A DNA stretch of 21,482 nucleotides, from the IMG/VR virus record IMGVR_UViG_3300022707_002328, positions 1 through 21,482 of that record. One strand, 5' to 3'. Of the stretch, positions 1-6,021 are shown piece by piece (positions within the stretch are counted from its first letter, which is position 1; every line of letters begins with the position of its first letter). The stretch is from a virus. The notes under the pieces were generated by a model. It worked only from the letters and a program-made list of their open reading frames with translations. It made no database searches and had not been told where the DNA came from. The position numbers were made by a program, and so were the translations under genes.

Positions 1-78
1 TTAAACAGAATAGTGATTATACTTGACGATATAACTAAAGTTTTACAAATTCTTCATGTCGAGGAGAAGAAGAAATGA
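1..78 (+). CDS. C-terminal end of an upstream gene (partial)
   Basis: The first frame is open from the window edge to TGA at 76-78 and gives 25 residues ending in a charged tail (HVEEKKK). The stop overlaps the ATG at 75 in an ATGA junction, the same arrangement that joins the next genes, which is the main reason to believe it is a real gene end. The function cannot be told from so short a piece; the visible part is an amphipathic, probably helical tail. Confidence 0.5.
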   Translation, partial: LNRIVIILDDITKVLQILHVEEKKK

Positions 79-170
79 GATGTTCACATTCTTGGGTTTA
101 TGAAATGGGAACTATTTTTGCGTTTAGATGTAGATGTTGTGGTATTAGAAAGGGGAGTGTTTGCCAATGA
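75..170 (+). CDS. Tiny cysteine-rich protein (31 aa), putative zinc-binding
   Basis: This 31-residue ORF starts at ATG 75, within the stop of the preceding frame, and has an AG-rich Shine-Dalgarno-like stretch (GAGGAGAAG) just before it. The product has Cys3, His5, Cys19, Cys21, Cys22 and Cys30, and the core FRCRCCGIRKGS resembles half of a zinc ribbon. Its stop at 168-170 overlaps the next ATG at 167. A longer frame at 100-297 overlaps it but has a poor composition and no junction with its neighbours. The evidence for translation is the coupled arrangement and the Cys pattern; the function is unknown. Confidence 0.5.
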   Translation: MRCSHSWVYEMGTIFAFRCRCCGIRKGSVCQ

Positions 171-331
171 ACGACACAGACATAAAGGATCTAATATTCC
201 AACGGTTAAAATGCAACAGATGTCATTATCAATGGTATCCCAAAATAATAGCTGGCAAGCTCAAAGAACCAAAGACTTGTGCTGGATGTCGAAGTAAATA
301 TTGGAATAAGAAAAGGGTGAGATCCCTTTGA
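167..331 (+). CDS. Small zinc-ribbon protein (54 aa)
   Basis: The product carries a clear two-knuckle zinc ribbon: CNRCHYQWYPK, then PKTCAGCRSKYW followed by basic residues. This 'CxxC-x-W-x-P ... P-x-x-C-x-x-C-x-S-x-Y-W' pattern is common in small archaeal and archaeal-virus proteins thought to bind DNA or RNA. It starts at ATG 167 inside the stop of the 31-aa ORF and ends at TGA 329-331, overlapping the TTG start of the 525-aa gene. It is probably translated in one polycistronic message with its neighbours. The zinc ribbon is seen directly; a nucleic-acid-binding role is inference. Confidence 0.75.
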   Translation: MNDTDIKDLIFQRLKCNRCHYQWYPKIIAGKLKEPKTCAGCRSKYWNKKRVRSL

Positions 332-1905
332 AATTTGCTGCTGATCCATTATCAATACTCATATTATCGGTGATTTTGGTGTTATTACTATCAATGTCGT
401 TATTTGGTTTCGTGCAAAATGCTTTTGCCTCACATAAAGCTGGACATGAAGGCCCAGCAGAAGATCTTACAGTTGTGTTGAACGAGAATGTGAGTATTAC
501 TGATATAGTAACAACATTTCATGATTCCCAACCGCAAGCCTTTGAAATTTCACTTGTTGAGACTATGGAGATTAATGATTTAGTCGATTCTTCGACTTCC
601 CATAACATTTCATTATTTGAAGTAGTCTTAGCAAGCGATTCATTTATTTCATCAACTGATTTTAAAATCAGCTTTACAGAACAAGTGAACATAATAGACC
701 AGGAAGACACAAAATCTACATTTTTTGTAGATATTGTAGAAACAATAAATATTAATGATTTAGTAACATCTTCTATTTTTACCCTACCTCAAACCTTTGC
801 AATCTCACTCACCGAAACTGTAAATATGATAGACACCATAACAACTTCACTTTTTACACTACCACAAGCTTTTGCAATTTCATTAGATGAGGGTATAGAC
901 ATTATAGATGGAGTTGAATCTTCAACATTTACAGTGCCACAGACATTTGTAATAGGACTTAGTGAGAATGTAGAAGTTGGAGATATAATAATATTAGTAT
1001 CTGAAGTCCCACCATCAACAAATTTCACAAAGTTCTTACTAGAACAAATTAATGTTAATGATTCTGTGTTAGTAGCTACTTCTGGTCCTACTTCTGATCC
1101 GAATAACTTCTTCATTAAGATGACTGAACTAGTAATAGTCTCTGATATTATAGAGGGAATCACCCCAACAAAAATAATAATAGTAGCTAAAATCGATAAT
1201 GGTAGGCCAAAACTTGATCCAGCACCAGAAATAGTAAAATTCTCAATTAATGGTACAACATATAATGATCTACCATTTCATAAAGTAGTCAATGATGAAT
1301 TCTTTATAGGAACACCCATTAATTTCGCTTTTGAAATATTAGAGAATAGTGGAGCAAAACATGTTAAAATGATTCAGTTGGCTTTAGGATTACCAGTAGA
1401 TGATTATATTTCTCAAGCTGACACTAGAATAATTCTCTATTATTCTGGAACTACCAATAGAAGTGAATCTATAATTCTTGATAAAAATGATTCAATAGAA
1501 AATGTCACAACAAGCATAGTCATAGGTGATAAATTAACTTATGTGAATTTTACTTTAACACCAACAAAAGCAATGGAACATAAGAAATTAGGACTCCAAG
1601 TTACAGACGATCGTGGAAATGGAAAACAATTCTATTTGCAAGGTATGGGTATTATAGATCCTTCGCCACCAGAGTTTGATAAAATAACATTAGAACCAGA
1701 AAAATGTAAAGTTGTAATAAGTTTAAAACGAGATTGGTGTGGCTGGGCTGATTATCTAGAAAATCAAGGTGTTCAAGCTATGAACTATTTGAGATCTATA
1801 GCAACACTAGAGAAAGAATATCATACACATTCGCTTGAAGAGATAATTATAAAGAATCTACATAGTCCGATAGTTAATTATTATCCTTGGGAGCATGGAC
1901 AATGA
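328..1905 (+). CDS. Secreted or membrane-anchored repeat protein (525 aa), thaumarchaeal cell-surface type
   Basis: An N-terminal hydrophobic segment (about residues 8-28) followed by QNAFA-SHK looks like a signal peptide with cleavage near residue 35. Residues ~49-275 hold about ten degenerate repeats of 20-27 residues with the core L-x-E-x-(V/I)-x-(I/V)-x-D, e.g. LTETVNMIDTI, LDEGIDIIDGV and LSENVEVGDII, probably beta-rich. Residues ~280-445 are a non-repetitive beta-rich domain, and the C-terminal ~80 residues contain three tryptophans and two cysteines. Similar repeats occur in predicted surface proteins of ammonia-oxidising archaea. The chosen TTG start at 328 overlaps the previous stop and has GGTGAG upstream. 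A virus could use such a protein on the virion for adhesion, to remodel the S-layer, or to exclude superinfection; the sequence does not decide between these. Confidence 0.7.
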   Translation: MKFAADPLSILILSVILVLLLSMSLFGFVQNAFASHKAGHEGPAEDLTVVLNENVSITDIVTTFHDSQPQAFEISLVETMEINDLVDSSTSHNISLFEVVLASDSFISSTDFKISFTEQVNIIDQEDTKSTFFVDIVETININDLVTSSIFTLPQTFAISLTETVNMIDTITTSLFTLPQAFAISLDEGIDIIDGVESSTFTVPQTFVIGLSENVEVGDIIILVSEVPPSTNFTKFLLEQINVNDSVLVATSGPTSDPNNFFIKMTELVIVSDIIEGITPTKIIIVAKIDNGRPKLDPAPEIVKFSINGTTYNDLPFHKVVNDEFFIGTPINFAFEILENSGAKHVKMIQLALGLPVDDYISQADTRIILYYSGTTNRSESIILDKNDSIENVTTSIVIGDKLTYVNFTLTPTKAMEHKKLGLQVTDDRGNGKQFYLQGMGIIDPSPPEFDKITLEPEKCKVVISLKRDWCGWADYLENQGVQAMNYLRSIATLEKEYHTHSLEEIIIKNLHSPIVNYYPWEHGQ

Positions 1906-2060
1906 CACACTTACTTTCAAACCTACTACCACAATGGTTTACAGATTATAATCTTGTCTGGTATTTTGCAGATAAAATTTCTTATGATGAATTACTCATG
2001 GCATCTGATTGGTTAATTAATAATCTAATGAAAACCGTTCATGTTACGGGGTCCGCCTAA
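1902..2060 (+). CDS. W-motif small protein (52 aa), paralogue 1
   Basis: The start ATG 1902 overlaps the stop of the 525-aa gene (ATGA), and the stop at 2058-2060 overlaps the next ATG (TAATG). The product consists almost entirely of one motif, LPQWFTDYNLVWYFADKIS followed by YDELLMASDWLINN. It matches, with gaps, the unit P-x-W-(I/F)-x-N-N-x-x-W-W-x-x-x-x-I-x-x-x-x-F-x-x-x-I-x-x-L-I that is repeated in many thaumarchaeal secreted proteins. Two more copies lie at 8141-8356 and 8356-8529. Here the unit stands alone without a signal peptide. The motif is usually found outside the cell or next to membrane anchors, but its function is unknown. Confidence 0.7.
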   Translation: MTHLLSNLLPQWFTDYNLVWYFADKISYDELLMASDWLINNLMKTVHVTGSA

Positions 2061-2407
2061 TGGTCTTAGATGCTATAATTATATTTGAAATGTTTGCTGT
2101 TTGTATTGGATTTGATGGTCATGTCTGTCCTATTGTTGATGGTGAAACTCAATATTGGAATGAAGATATTCTTTGGAAAGTAATCTATATGCCTCACGTT
2201 ATGAAATGGATGGAACCAGATGTTACGAAAAAATGGCTAACTGGTAGATGTGTTGAGGGTATACAAGGAGCCTTTGGGCAAGTTCAAATGACTTTAATTA
2301 TTGGCGGAAGTCCGTTGATCGATAAATTTGGTTATTCTGTTTTTACTCATGAGATAAGACATGCTATGAATTCATGTGCAGGATGGGAAGGACATGGTTC
2401 AGGATGA
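2060..2407 (+). CDS. Small HExxH protein, putative zinc metallopeptidase-like
   Basis: This 115-aa protein begins at ATG 2060 and overlaps both neighbours by one to four bases. Residues 97-101 read HEIRH, preceded by hydrophobic SVFT and followed by HAMN, which fits the zinc-binding helix of zincin metallopeptidases. Glu110 or His112 near the C-terminus could be a third ligand, but spacing does not match the metzincin HExxHxxGxxH pattern. The N-terminus (residues 1-18) is hydrophobic and could be a short anchor or part of the fold. At 115 aa it would be a minimal peptidase. Its position beside the secreted repeat protein suggests a role at the cell surface, for example cutting S-layer protein during entry or exit; this is inference. 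It could also be an inactive fold relative. Confidence 0.55.
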   Translation: MVLDAIIIFEMFAVCIGFDGHVCPIVDGETQYWNEDILWKVIYMPHVMKWMEPDVTKKWLTGRCVEGIQGAFGQVQMTLIIGGSPLIDKFGYSVFTHEIRHAMNSCAGWEGHGSG

Positions 2408-2790
2408 ATAGAAGACAGAGAATGTATGCTAGTAATCTAAGAGCTAGGAAATTCTTACTTGCACATAACTATGATGAGATATGGTTCAAATCCCACACAC
2501 GAAGAAAAGACAAGGTATATGCTCAGCGTGGTACTTACAAGGCAACCGATCTATGGAACCTCTTTGATGGGATTTGTTTTGATTCTGAGGGCGTTCTTAT
2601 ATTCTTTCAAGTAAAGACAGATGCGTGGCCCTCTGGAAAAGCTATTATTGATTTTCTATCATCTAAGCAAACGATAGCATTCTATGTTATGGCAATCAAT
2701 GTTCATAAAACCAAAAAGGGGTGGAGGACTGATACTAGAACGTGGGTTAAAACGGATACAAAAATATTGGGAAAAACATCAGTATTATGA
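2404..2790 (+). CDS. PD-(D/E)XK-superfamily nuclease-like protein (128 aa)
   Basis: I chose ATG 2404, which overlaps the previous stop as ATGA; an in-frame ATG at 2374 would overlap the previous gene by 34 bases. Residues 48-71 run ATDLWNLFDGICFDSEG, then LIFFQVKT. This is the D-x(13)-(E/Q)-x-K arrangement of the PD-(D/E)XK nuclease core, with Asp55, Gln69 and Lys71 as likely metal and catalytic residues; Gln in place of Glu is found in some active members. The rest is basic (RRKDK, KKGWRTD), consistent with DNA binding. Possible roles are a resolvase-like or repair nuclease in viral replication. The fold call is moderately secure; the role is inference. Confidence 0.55.
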   Translation: MNRRQRMYASNLRARKFLLAHNYDEIWFKSHTRRKDKVYAQRGTYKATDLWNLFDGICFDSEGVLIFFQVKTDAWPSGKAIIDFLSSKQTIAFYVMAINVHKTKKGWRTDTRTWVKTDTKILGKTSVL

Positions 2791-3149
2791 AAAGAAACAG
2801 ACTCACTTATGTGCCACTCCAAGTAGCAGAAGAACACCCTAACTTGATAATAGAAAGTCATGAGGAAATAAACGGTGCTATAATGGCTCGAGTACATGAT
2901 TATTCTATACTCACCCTAATCAAAATATTACATCCGTTACTCGAACATCCCCAAATAGCCACTAACCTATACATGAGATCAAAAATCAGAATGAAGAGAG
3001 CGTTTTATAACTATCTACATCTTTGTTTACTTTACAAATTCTTAACAAAAGAAAAGGTAGGTCATAATGTTATATACACTATCTCTGATAAAGGTAGACA
3101 GTTCTTGGATCTATTCATAGTCAAGGACATTCAACCAAATACTCTATAA
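2787..3149 (+). CDS. Winged-helix DNA-binding protein (120 aa)
   Basis: ATG 2787 overlaps the upstream stop (ATGA). Residues ~33-50 (HDYSILTLIKILHPLL) and ~63-111 (a helix with RMKRAFYNYLHLCLLYKFL, then a wing VGHNVIYTISDKGRQFLDLF) fit a winged helix of the kind found in many archaeal and archaeal-virus transcription regulators, where 'Y-x-L/I-T/S-x-x-G-x-x-x-L' marks the end of the domain. It is the last gene of the left operon. It may regulate that operon or act on the regulatory element directly downstream. There is no ligand-binding domain. Confidence 0.65.
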   Translation: MKRNRLTYVPLQVAEEHPNLIIESHEEINGAIMARVHDYSILTLIKILHPLLEHPQIATNLYMRSKIRMKRAFYNYLHLCLLYKFLTKEKVGHNVIYTISDKGRQFLDLFIVKDIQPNTL

Positions 3150-3194
3150 TAACAATACATTAATTAATTACATTAATTAATTAATTAATAAGAT
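3150..3194 (+). promoter_or_regulatory. TTAATTAA-rich promoter/operator element
   Basis: About 32 bases (3159-3190) consist of tandem, self-complementary TTAATTAA units interrupted by one AC (ATTAATTAATTACATTAATT and continuation). The block ends ~20 nt before ATG 3210 and just before ATG 3195, so it covers the expected TATA-box position for a leaderless transcript. Because each unit is palindromic it could also be an operator for the ribbon-helix-helix-like protein encoded next, giving autoregulation; this is inference. Confidence 0.55.
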
Positions 3195-3521
3195 ATGGTA
3201 GTATTCCAAATGTCCTTGAATCCAAGAAGAGAGGAGCTTTTTAAGAAATTAGAAGAGATTCCTGAGTTTGGGAAAACCTCAAAATCTGCCTTGGTTGAAT
3301 TAGCTTTAGAAGAACTCATTTTAAAACATGGTGAGTCTAACAACCCTCAAACCCAGATGGATCTATTCCAAGATAATATGATTAAAGCCATTCCGAATAT
3401 TTACGCAAAACCTACTCAGTTTCAAAAATTCTACAAACTAATCAAATCTAAGGAAGAATACAAAAGACTTGATGAGCAAATTAATATGATACTTCACATT
3501 CATAATGAGAATATAAAATGA
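3195..3521 (+). CDS. Ribbon-helix-helix-like regulator (108 aa)
   Basis: Residues ~6-45 begin with a short strand (MSLNPRREELFKKL) followed by two predicted helices (TSKSALVELALEELILKHG). This is the order of a ribbon-helix-helix DNA-binding domain, although the spacing is loose. The following segment SNNPQTQMDLFQD...KAIPNIYAKP is a linker type that I associate with small regulators in archaeal genomes. The start may be ATG 3195 or the in-frame ATG 3210; the latter would place the TTAATTAA block at typical TATA distance. It heads the second early-type operon and ends in an ATGA overlap with the next gene. Confidence 0.55.
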   Translation: MVVFQMSLNPRREELFKKLEEIPEFGKTSKSALVELALEELILKHGESNNPQTQMDLFQDNMIKAIPNIYAKPTQFQKFYKLIKSKEEYKRLDEQINMILHIHNENIK

Positions 3522-3727
3522 AGGCTAGAGAACAATTATTCATCTTAGATGCTAATGAAAAGGAACATAAGATTATAGTTAAAATTAACGAATTGTTGAA
3601 AGATCAGGCTCACACGGACCAGCTAATCCATAATATAATGATCTCTAAAAACAATGCAGAAAGGGATATGATAAAAATAGATAAGGAGTTGAAACAGATA
3701 CGGAAGCTACTGACGAACAGATGGTAA
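3518..3727 (+). CDS. Small coiled-coil protein (69 aa)
   Basis: The product is highly charged and almost wholly helical, with heptad-like spacing of I/L through residues ~15-66 (KIIVKINELLKDQ, DMIKIDKELKQIRKLL). It starts at ATG 3518 inside the stop of the regulator gene. It may partner with that regulator or with another small protein of the operon; no enzymatic motif is visible. Confidence 0.6.
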   Translation: MKAREQLFILDANEKEHKIIVKINELLKDQAHTDQLIHNIMISKNNAERDMIKIDKELKQIRKLLTNRW

Positions 3728-3873
3728 AGTCGGTTTTCCGAATGATAAATACCAAACTTATAGAATGTCTCATATTATGGCAATCATGTGTGCCAAAGAG
3801 CAAGACCGCTTTCTTTGATATTGACTCACCAGATGGTAGTTTCTTTAGGGTAGATTTTAAGAGGATAAAATGA
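3721..3873 (+). CDS. Hypothetical small protein (50 aa)
   Basis: ATG 3721 lies 7 nt before the end of the coiled-coil gene, and the stop TGA 3871-3873 overlaps the next ATG in an ATGA junction. It exactly fills the gap between two better-supported genes. The product starts basic (MVKSVFRMINTK), has a hydrophobic helix and ends FFDIDSPDGSFFRVDFKRIK, which looks like a beta-hairpin. I do not recognise the family. The junctions at both ends are the main evidence that it is translated. Confidence 0.5.
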   Translation: MVKSVFRMINTKLIECLILWQSCVPKSKTAFFDIDSPDGSFFRVDFKRIK

Positions 3874-4283
3874 CTAAATGGTTAATCGCTAATACAGAAG
3901 CAGTCAAAGGTGGTCCAATTGAACACCAAATACCTGAAAGACCATTACTTCATTGTTGTTGTGCGGATGATCATTTTGGTACTGTTAATGTAGATATTCG
4001 TAAAGAAGTAAATCCTGATTGTGTGTGTGATGTGACTAAAGAATTACCATTCAAAGACGGTGAATTTAAAGCAGCCTTTGCTGATTTTCCTTGGATAGAG
4101 AAATTCAGATGGGATGCTGCAAGAGCAATCAAACAAATGCTAAGAATTGCTCCAATTGTTTACATAATCTGTCCTTGGTTATATGGTGCTAAAACCTGTT
4201 ATCCAGAAAAAATAGATGTATCATGGAGGCCAGGTATCAACCATCCAATTTTGTTTGTTAAATATGTAAGGAGAGAAAAATAA
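3870..4283 (+). CDS. SAM-dependent methyltransferase-like protein (137 aa)
   Basis: Residues ~26-75 read like the central part of a class I methyltransferase: a loop with several Cys (LLHCCCADDHFGTVNVD) ending in Asp42 as a candidate SAM-ribose ligand. CDVTKELPFKDGEFKAAF then matches the 'D-x-x-x-LPF-x-D-x-x-F-D' signature, followed by ADFPW, which resembles the DPPW catalytic motif of DNA N6/N4 methyltransferases. The end (HPILFVKYVRRE) is a typical terminal beta-hairpin. It is shorter than usual for a DNA methyltransferase and has no clear target-recognition domain, so the substrate could be DNA, RNA or a small molecule. It precedes, by one zinc-ribbon gene, the Dam-type methyltransferase. 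Confidence 0.55.
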   Translation: MTKWLIANTEAVKGGPIEHQIPERPLLHCCCADDHFGTVNVDIRKEVNPDCVCDVTKELPFKDGEFKAAFADFPWIEKFRWDAARAIKQMLRIAPIVYIICPWLYGAKTCYPEKIDVSWRPGINHPILFVKYVRREK

Positions 4284-4507
4284 TGGTTGGCATTACTGCC
4301 TCTGATTACGCATCTGAGTATAAAAAATTCCAAGCGAAACGAAAGACAAGAATGGATCAAACAAGATACATGACAAAAATAAGGATCCCAACCCAAACGA
4401 AAACAAAGAAACAATATTGTGGTAACTGCCTAAAACAGTTAGAAGTAGGTGAGATGCCATGCAAACAATGTGGGGTAACAACAAAACCACGGAGTAGAAG
4501 AAAATGA
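4283..4507 (+). CDS. Zinc-ribbon protein (74 aa)
   Basis: The start ATG 4283 overlaps the preceding stop (TAATG), and the end overlaps ATG 4504. The N-terminal ~45 residues are basic and probably helical. Residues ~46-63 form a zinc ribbon, CGNCLKQLEVGEMPCKQCG, with four Cys spaced CxxC...CxxC, and the tail is basic (TTKPRSRRK). The layout is that of a small nucleic-acid-binding protein. Between two methyltransferase genes it might serve as a DNA-targeting partner; that is inference. Confidence 0.7.
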   Translation: MVGITASDYASEYKKFQAKRKTRMDQTRYMTKIRIPTQTKTKKQYCGNCLKQLEVGEMPCKQCGVTTKPRSRRK

Positions 4508-4950
4508 GAACTGAATTATCCCTCTCAGATGAATGGGAAACACCAAACGAACTCTATGATTATCTTTGTAATACTTACAAAATCTACCCTGAATTAGATG
4601 TAGCTTGCACATCTGAAAACTGCATTACTGGTAGAATGATACCTATAGATTCATTAGCAGCTGATTGGGATACAGGAGATAAATGTGATGTCTGGTGTAA
4701 TCCACCACATACAAAGACTGAAGAATTTGTAAAGAAAGCATACGAAGAATGGATTAAACACAATATCAACATCATGATGATTTTACCAGCTAATGCAATG
4801 TGTACAAATTATGCTGAAAATTGGATAGAACCATTTGCTAGGTATCATCCTATTAATAGAAGACTGTGTAAATTTTTACACAAAGGAAAGAAAATGGATA
4901 GTTCTCGAAATGGTTATTTCGTAGTTATATGGCGTAAGGTGAATAAATAA
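4504..4950 (+). CDS. Phage-type DNA N6-adenine methyltransferase (Dam family)
   Basis: The 148-aa product matches the compact phage adenine methyltransferase family. It opens with SDEWETPNELYDYL (residues 8-21, the 'W-x-T-P' signature), has ELDVAC (30-35), then CDVWCNPPH at 61-69 as the catalytic (D/N)PP(Y/H) motif, followed by KTEEFVKKAYEEW. Further hydrophobic strands (IMMILPANAM) and a terminal strand with YFVVIWRKV complete the fold. The length is normal for the family. It transfers a methyl group from SAM to adenine in DNA, either to protect the viral genome from host restriction or as the modifying half of a viral pair with the next gene. Confidence 0.8.
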   Translation: MRTELSLSDEWETPNELYDYLCNTYKIYPELDVACTSENCITGRMIPIDSLAADWDTGDKCDVWCNPPHTKTEEFVKKAYEEWIKHNINIMMILPANAMCTNYAENWIEPFARYHPINRRLCKFLHKGKKMDSSRNGYFVVIWRKVNK

Positions 4951-4953
4951 TGG

Positions 4954-5376
4954 GTGAACAAGATAATGGAGATATATGCACATCTCACTCACTTCTGCAA
5001 AGCTAATAACTTCAATTTTAAATTCCAAGTAGATCATGGCAACTTTGAAACAGCAATAGAATTCATGGGGAATGGTCATTCACATCCACCTATCTCATCA
5101 AATTGGACCGCTTTACAAAAGAATGGTCACGCCATAATATGTCCCGATCTATTAGATTACAATAGTAGGATAGTAATAGAATACGAGGAAGAACCAAAGC
5201 CAATGAAAGGACCAAAAATAATAAAAAAAGGACATATAGAAGAATCAAAAAAAGACACAGATAGAGATAATTTCTATGAACAAGGAGAGTTCAAACTATT
5301 CAAGATATGGGAATTTGACGATGATTGGCGTAGACATCTAGACAAGTTTATCTTGCAATGTTATGAGGATGTGTAG
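4954..5376 (+). CDS. Putative Vsr/DUF559-like nuclease (PD-(D/E)XK fold)
   Basis: The start is GTG 4954 or ATG 4966. Residues ~62-120 show the order of a Vsr/DUF559-type endonuclease: ICPDLLD with a candidate metal-binding Asp, a strand IVIEYEEE with acidic residues in place of E-x-K, a His/Glu-containing helix (KKGHIEESKKD), then the 'D-x-x-R-D-x-F-Y' helix (KKDTDRDNFYEQG) and the strand FKLFKIWEFD. In Vsr-like enzymes this last helix-strand pair is diagnostic. The N-terminal ~60 residues are a separate domain rich in His and aromatic residues. It lies 3 nt after the Dam-type gene, so the two may act together. Without a visible catalytic Lys in the usual place, activity is uncertain. Confidence 0.5.
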   Translation: MNKIMEIYAHLTHFCKANNFNFKFQVDHGNFETAIEFMGNGHSHPPISSNWTALQKNGHAIICPDLLDYNSRIVIEYEEEPKPMKGPKIIKKGHIEESKKDTDRDNFYEQGEFKLFKIWEFDDDWRRHLDKFILQCYEDV

Positions 5377-5520
5377 ATGCTAAAATGTAGGTTTTGCCCA
5401 ATGGGCTTTGTGGAAAGCATGAATGGATTAACAATTAAAATCTTCCACGAACTACTCCATGATCCAAGCACCATAAACAACCCTTTAAGTAAAGAGAGTG
5501 AGATACTTACTAATGACTAA
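5377..5520 (+). CDS. C2H2-like zinc-finger protein (47 aa)
   Basis: ATG 5377 follows the previous stop directly. The N-terminal part has Cys4, Cys7, His24 and His28 (CRFCPMGF ... FHELLH), i.e. C-x2-C-x16-H-x3-H with an aromatic after the second Cys. This is close to a classical C2H2 finger but with a longer loop. The C-terminal 19 residues are polar. Single C2H2 fingers are frequent in archaeal viruses as DNA-binding proteins; that role is inference here. Confidence 0.6.
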   Translation: MLKCRFCPMGFVESMNGLTIKIFHELLHDPSTINNPLSKESEILTND

Positions 5521-5528
5521 TTCACACT

Positions 5529-5545
5529 ATAGTAAGACCATGAGG
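5529..5545 (+). repeat. Short dispersed repeat ATAGTAAGACCATGAGG, copy 1
   Basis: This 17-nt sequence is identical to bases 5723-5739. The core TAGTAAGACCAT is found again at 5880-5891, and a weaker match (ATAGTAAGAT) lies at 5901-5910. In copy 1 it sits in the spacer before the 60-aa gene; in copies 2 and 3 it lies across the end of a gene in different reading frames. Confidence 0.7.
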
Positions 5546-5554
5546 AGATAAGAA

Positions 5555-5737
5555 ATGGATGAAATAGAAGAAACCACCAAAGTACTACAAAAAGAATATG
5601 ATAAAATCAAGTATATGTTGCCTTGGAATAGCTCCATTTATGAGGAAGTAGCCAAACAAATCATGCTATATGGTAATATCATAGACATGGACAAAATCCA
5701 AGAAATCTTCGATAATAAGATAATAGTAAGACCATGA
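5555..5737 (+). CDS. Hypothetical small acidic helical protein (60 aa)
   Basis: ATG 5555 is preceded by GAGGAGATAAGAA, a good Shine-Dalgarno-like site. The product starts with an acidic coiled-coil-like helix (MDEIEETTKVLQKEYDKIK), then a helix pair up to KIQEIFDNKIIVRP. No family is recognised. The end overlaps the next ATG (ATGA) within the second copy of a 17-nt repeat. Confidence 0.55.
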   Translation: MDEIEETTKVLQKEYDKIKYMLPWNSSIYEEVAKQIMLYGNIIDMDKIQEIFDNKIIVRP

Positions 5738-5739
5738 GG
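5723..5739 (+). repeat. Short dispersed repeat, copy 2
   Basis: Identical over 17 nt to bases 5529-5545. It includes the ATGA junction between the 60-aa and 56-aa genes. Since the copies are read in different frames, a protein motif cannot explain the repetition. Confidence 0.7.
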
Positions 5740-5904
5740 GAAAAGGATATGAATGAAAGAAAATGGACACTCGAAGAAATTCGCGGTTTCTTACAATGGG
5801 ACTATGACCGTAAGAATGACAAACTAGGCACTCCTATGCGTTTTAAAACAGTTAAAGATTTACGTGCATGGTTAGATTCTAGTAAGACCATAGTAGGAGT
5901 ATAG
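5734..5904 (+). CDS. Hypothetical small protein (56 aa)
   Basis: ATG 5734 overlaps the previous stop; an in-frame ATG at 5749 is an alternative. The product has WTLEEIRGFLQWDYDR and KTVKDLRAWLDS, two amphipathic helices with conserved-looking Trp residues joined by a polar loop. This fits a small helical DNA- or protein-binding domain. It is the last gene of the second left-hand operon; the end runs through the third copy of the AGTAAGACCAT repeat. The family is unknown. Confidence 0.5.
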   Translation: MREKDMNERKWTLEEIRGFLQWDYDRKNDKLGTPMRFKTVKDLRAWLDSSKTIVGV

Positions 5905-6021
5905 TAAGATGATTATGGTACTAGTAACTCTAGGCATGGGTTAGGCGTGTGTTTTTCTTACTAGTAGTAGTAACATACGATTCCTTAATACATTTAACCT
6001 AATACCACGTACCCCCCATAT
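5905..6021 (+). promoter_or_regulatory. Intergenic promoter region before the terminase genes
   Basis: This stretch has no convincing gene. It contains a T-rich run (GTTTTTCTT, 5951-5959) that could end the upstream transcript, and a TATA-like TTAATACATTTAACC (5985-5999) centred about 29 nt before ATG 6022. That is compatible with a leaderless or nearly leaderless mRNA. The match to the late-gene motif described elsewhere is only partial. A run of six C (6012-6017) lies close to the start codon. Confidence 0.55.

Noticed and set aside
100-297. 65-codon frame on the + strand
   Set aside because: It overlaps two smaller frames (75-170 and 167-331) that have zinc-knuckle patterns and exact stop/start junctions; its own product has no motif and no junction.
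519-1163. Minus-strand frames at 519-710 and 789-1163
   Set aside because: They are opposite the repeat region of the 525-aa protein; Ser/Thr/Ile-rich composition reflects the reverse complement of its repeats.
3150-3194. CRISPR-like or origin-type iteration in the TTAATTAA block
   Set aside because: The units are 8 nt or less without spacers, so it is not a CRISPR array; an origin cannot be supported without a replication gene nearby or skew data.
4199-5079. Minus-strand frames at 4199-4414, 4293-4490, 4584-4775 and 4876-5079
   Set aside because: All lie opposite well-supported plus-strand genes and show no motif or promoter.
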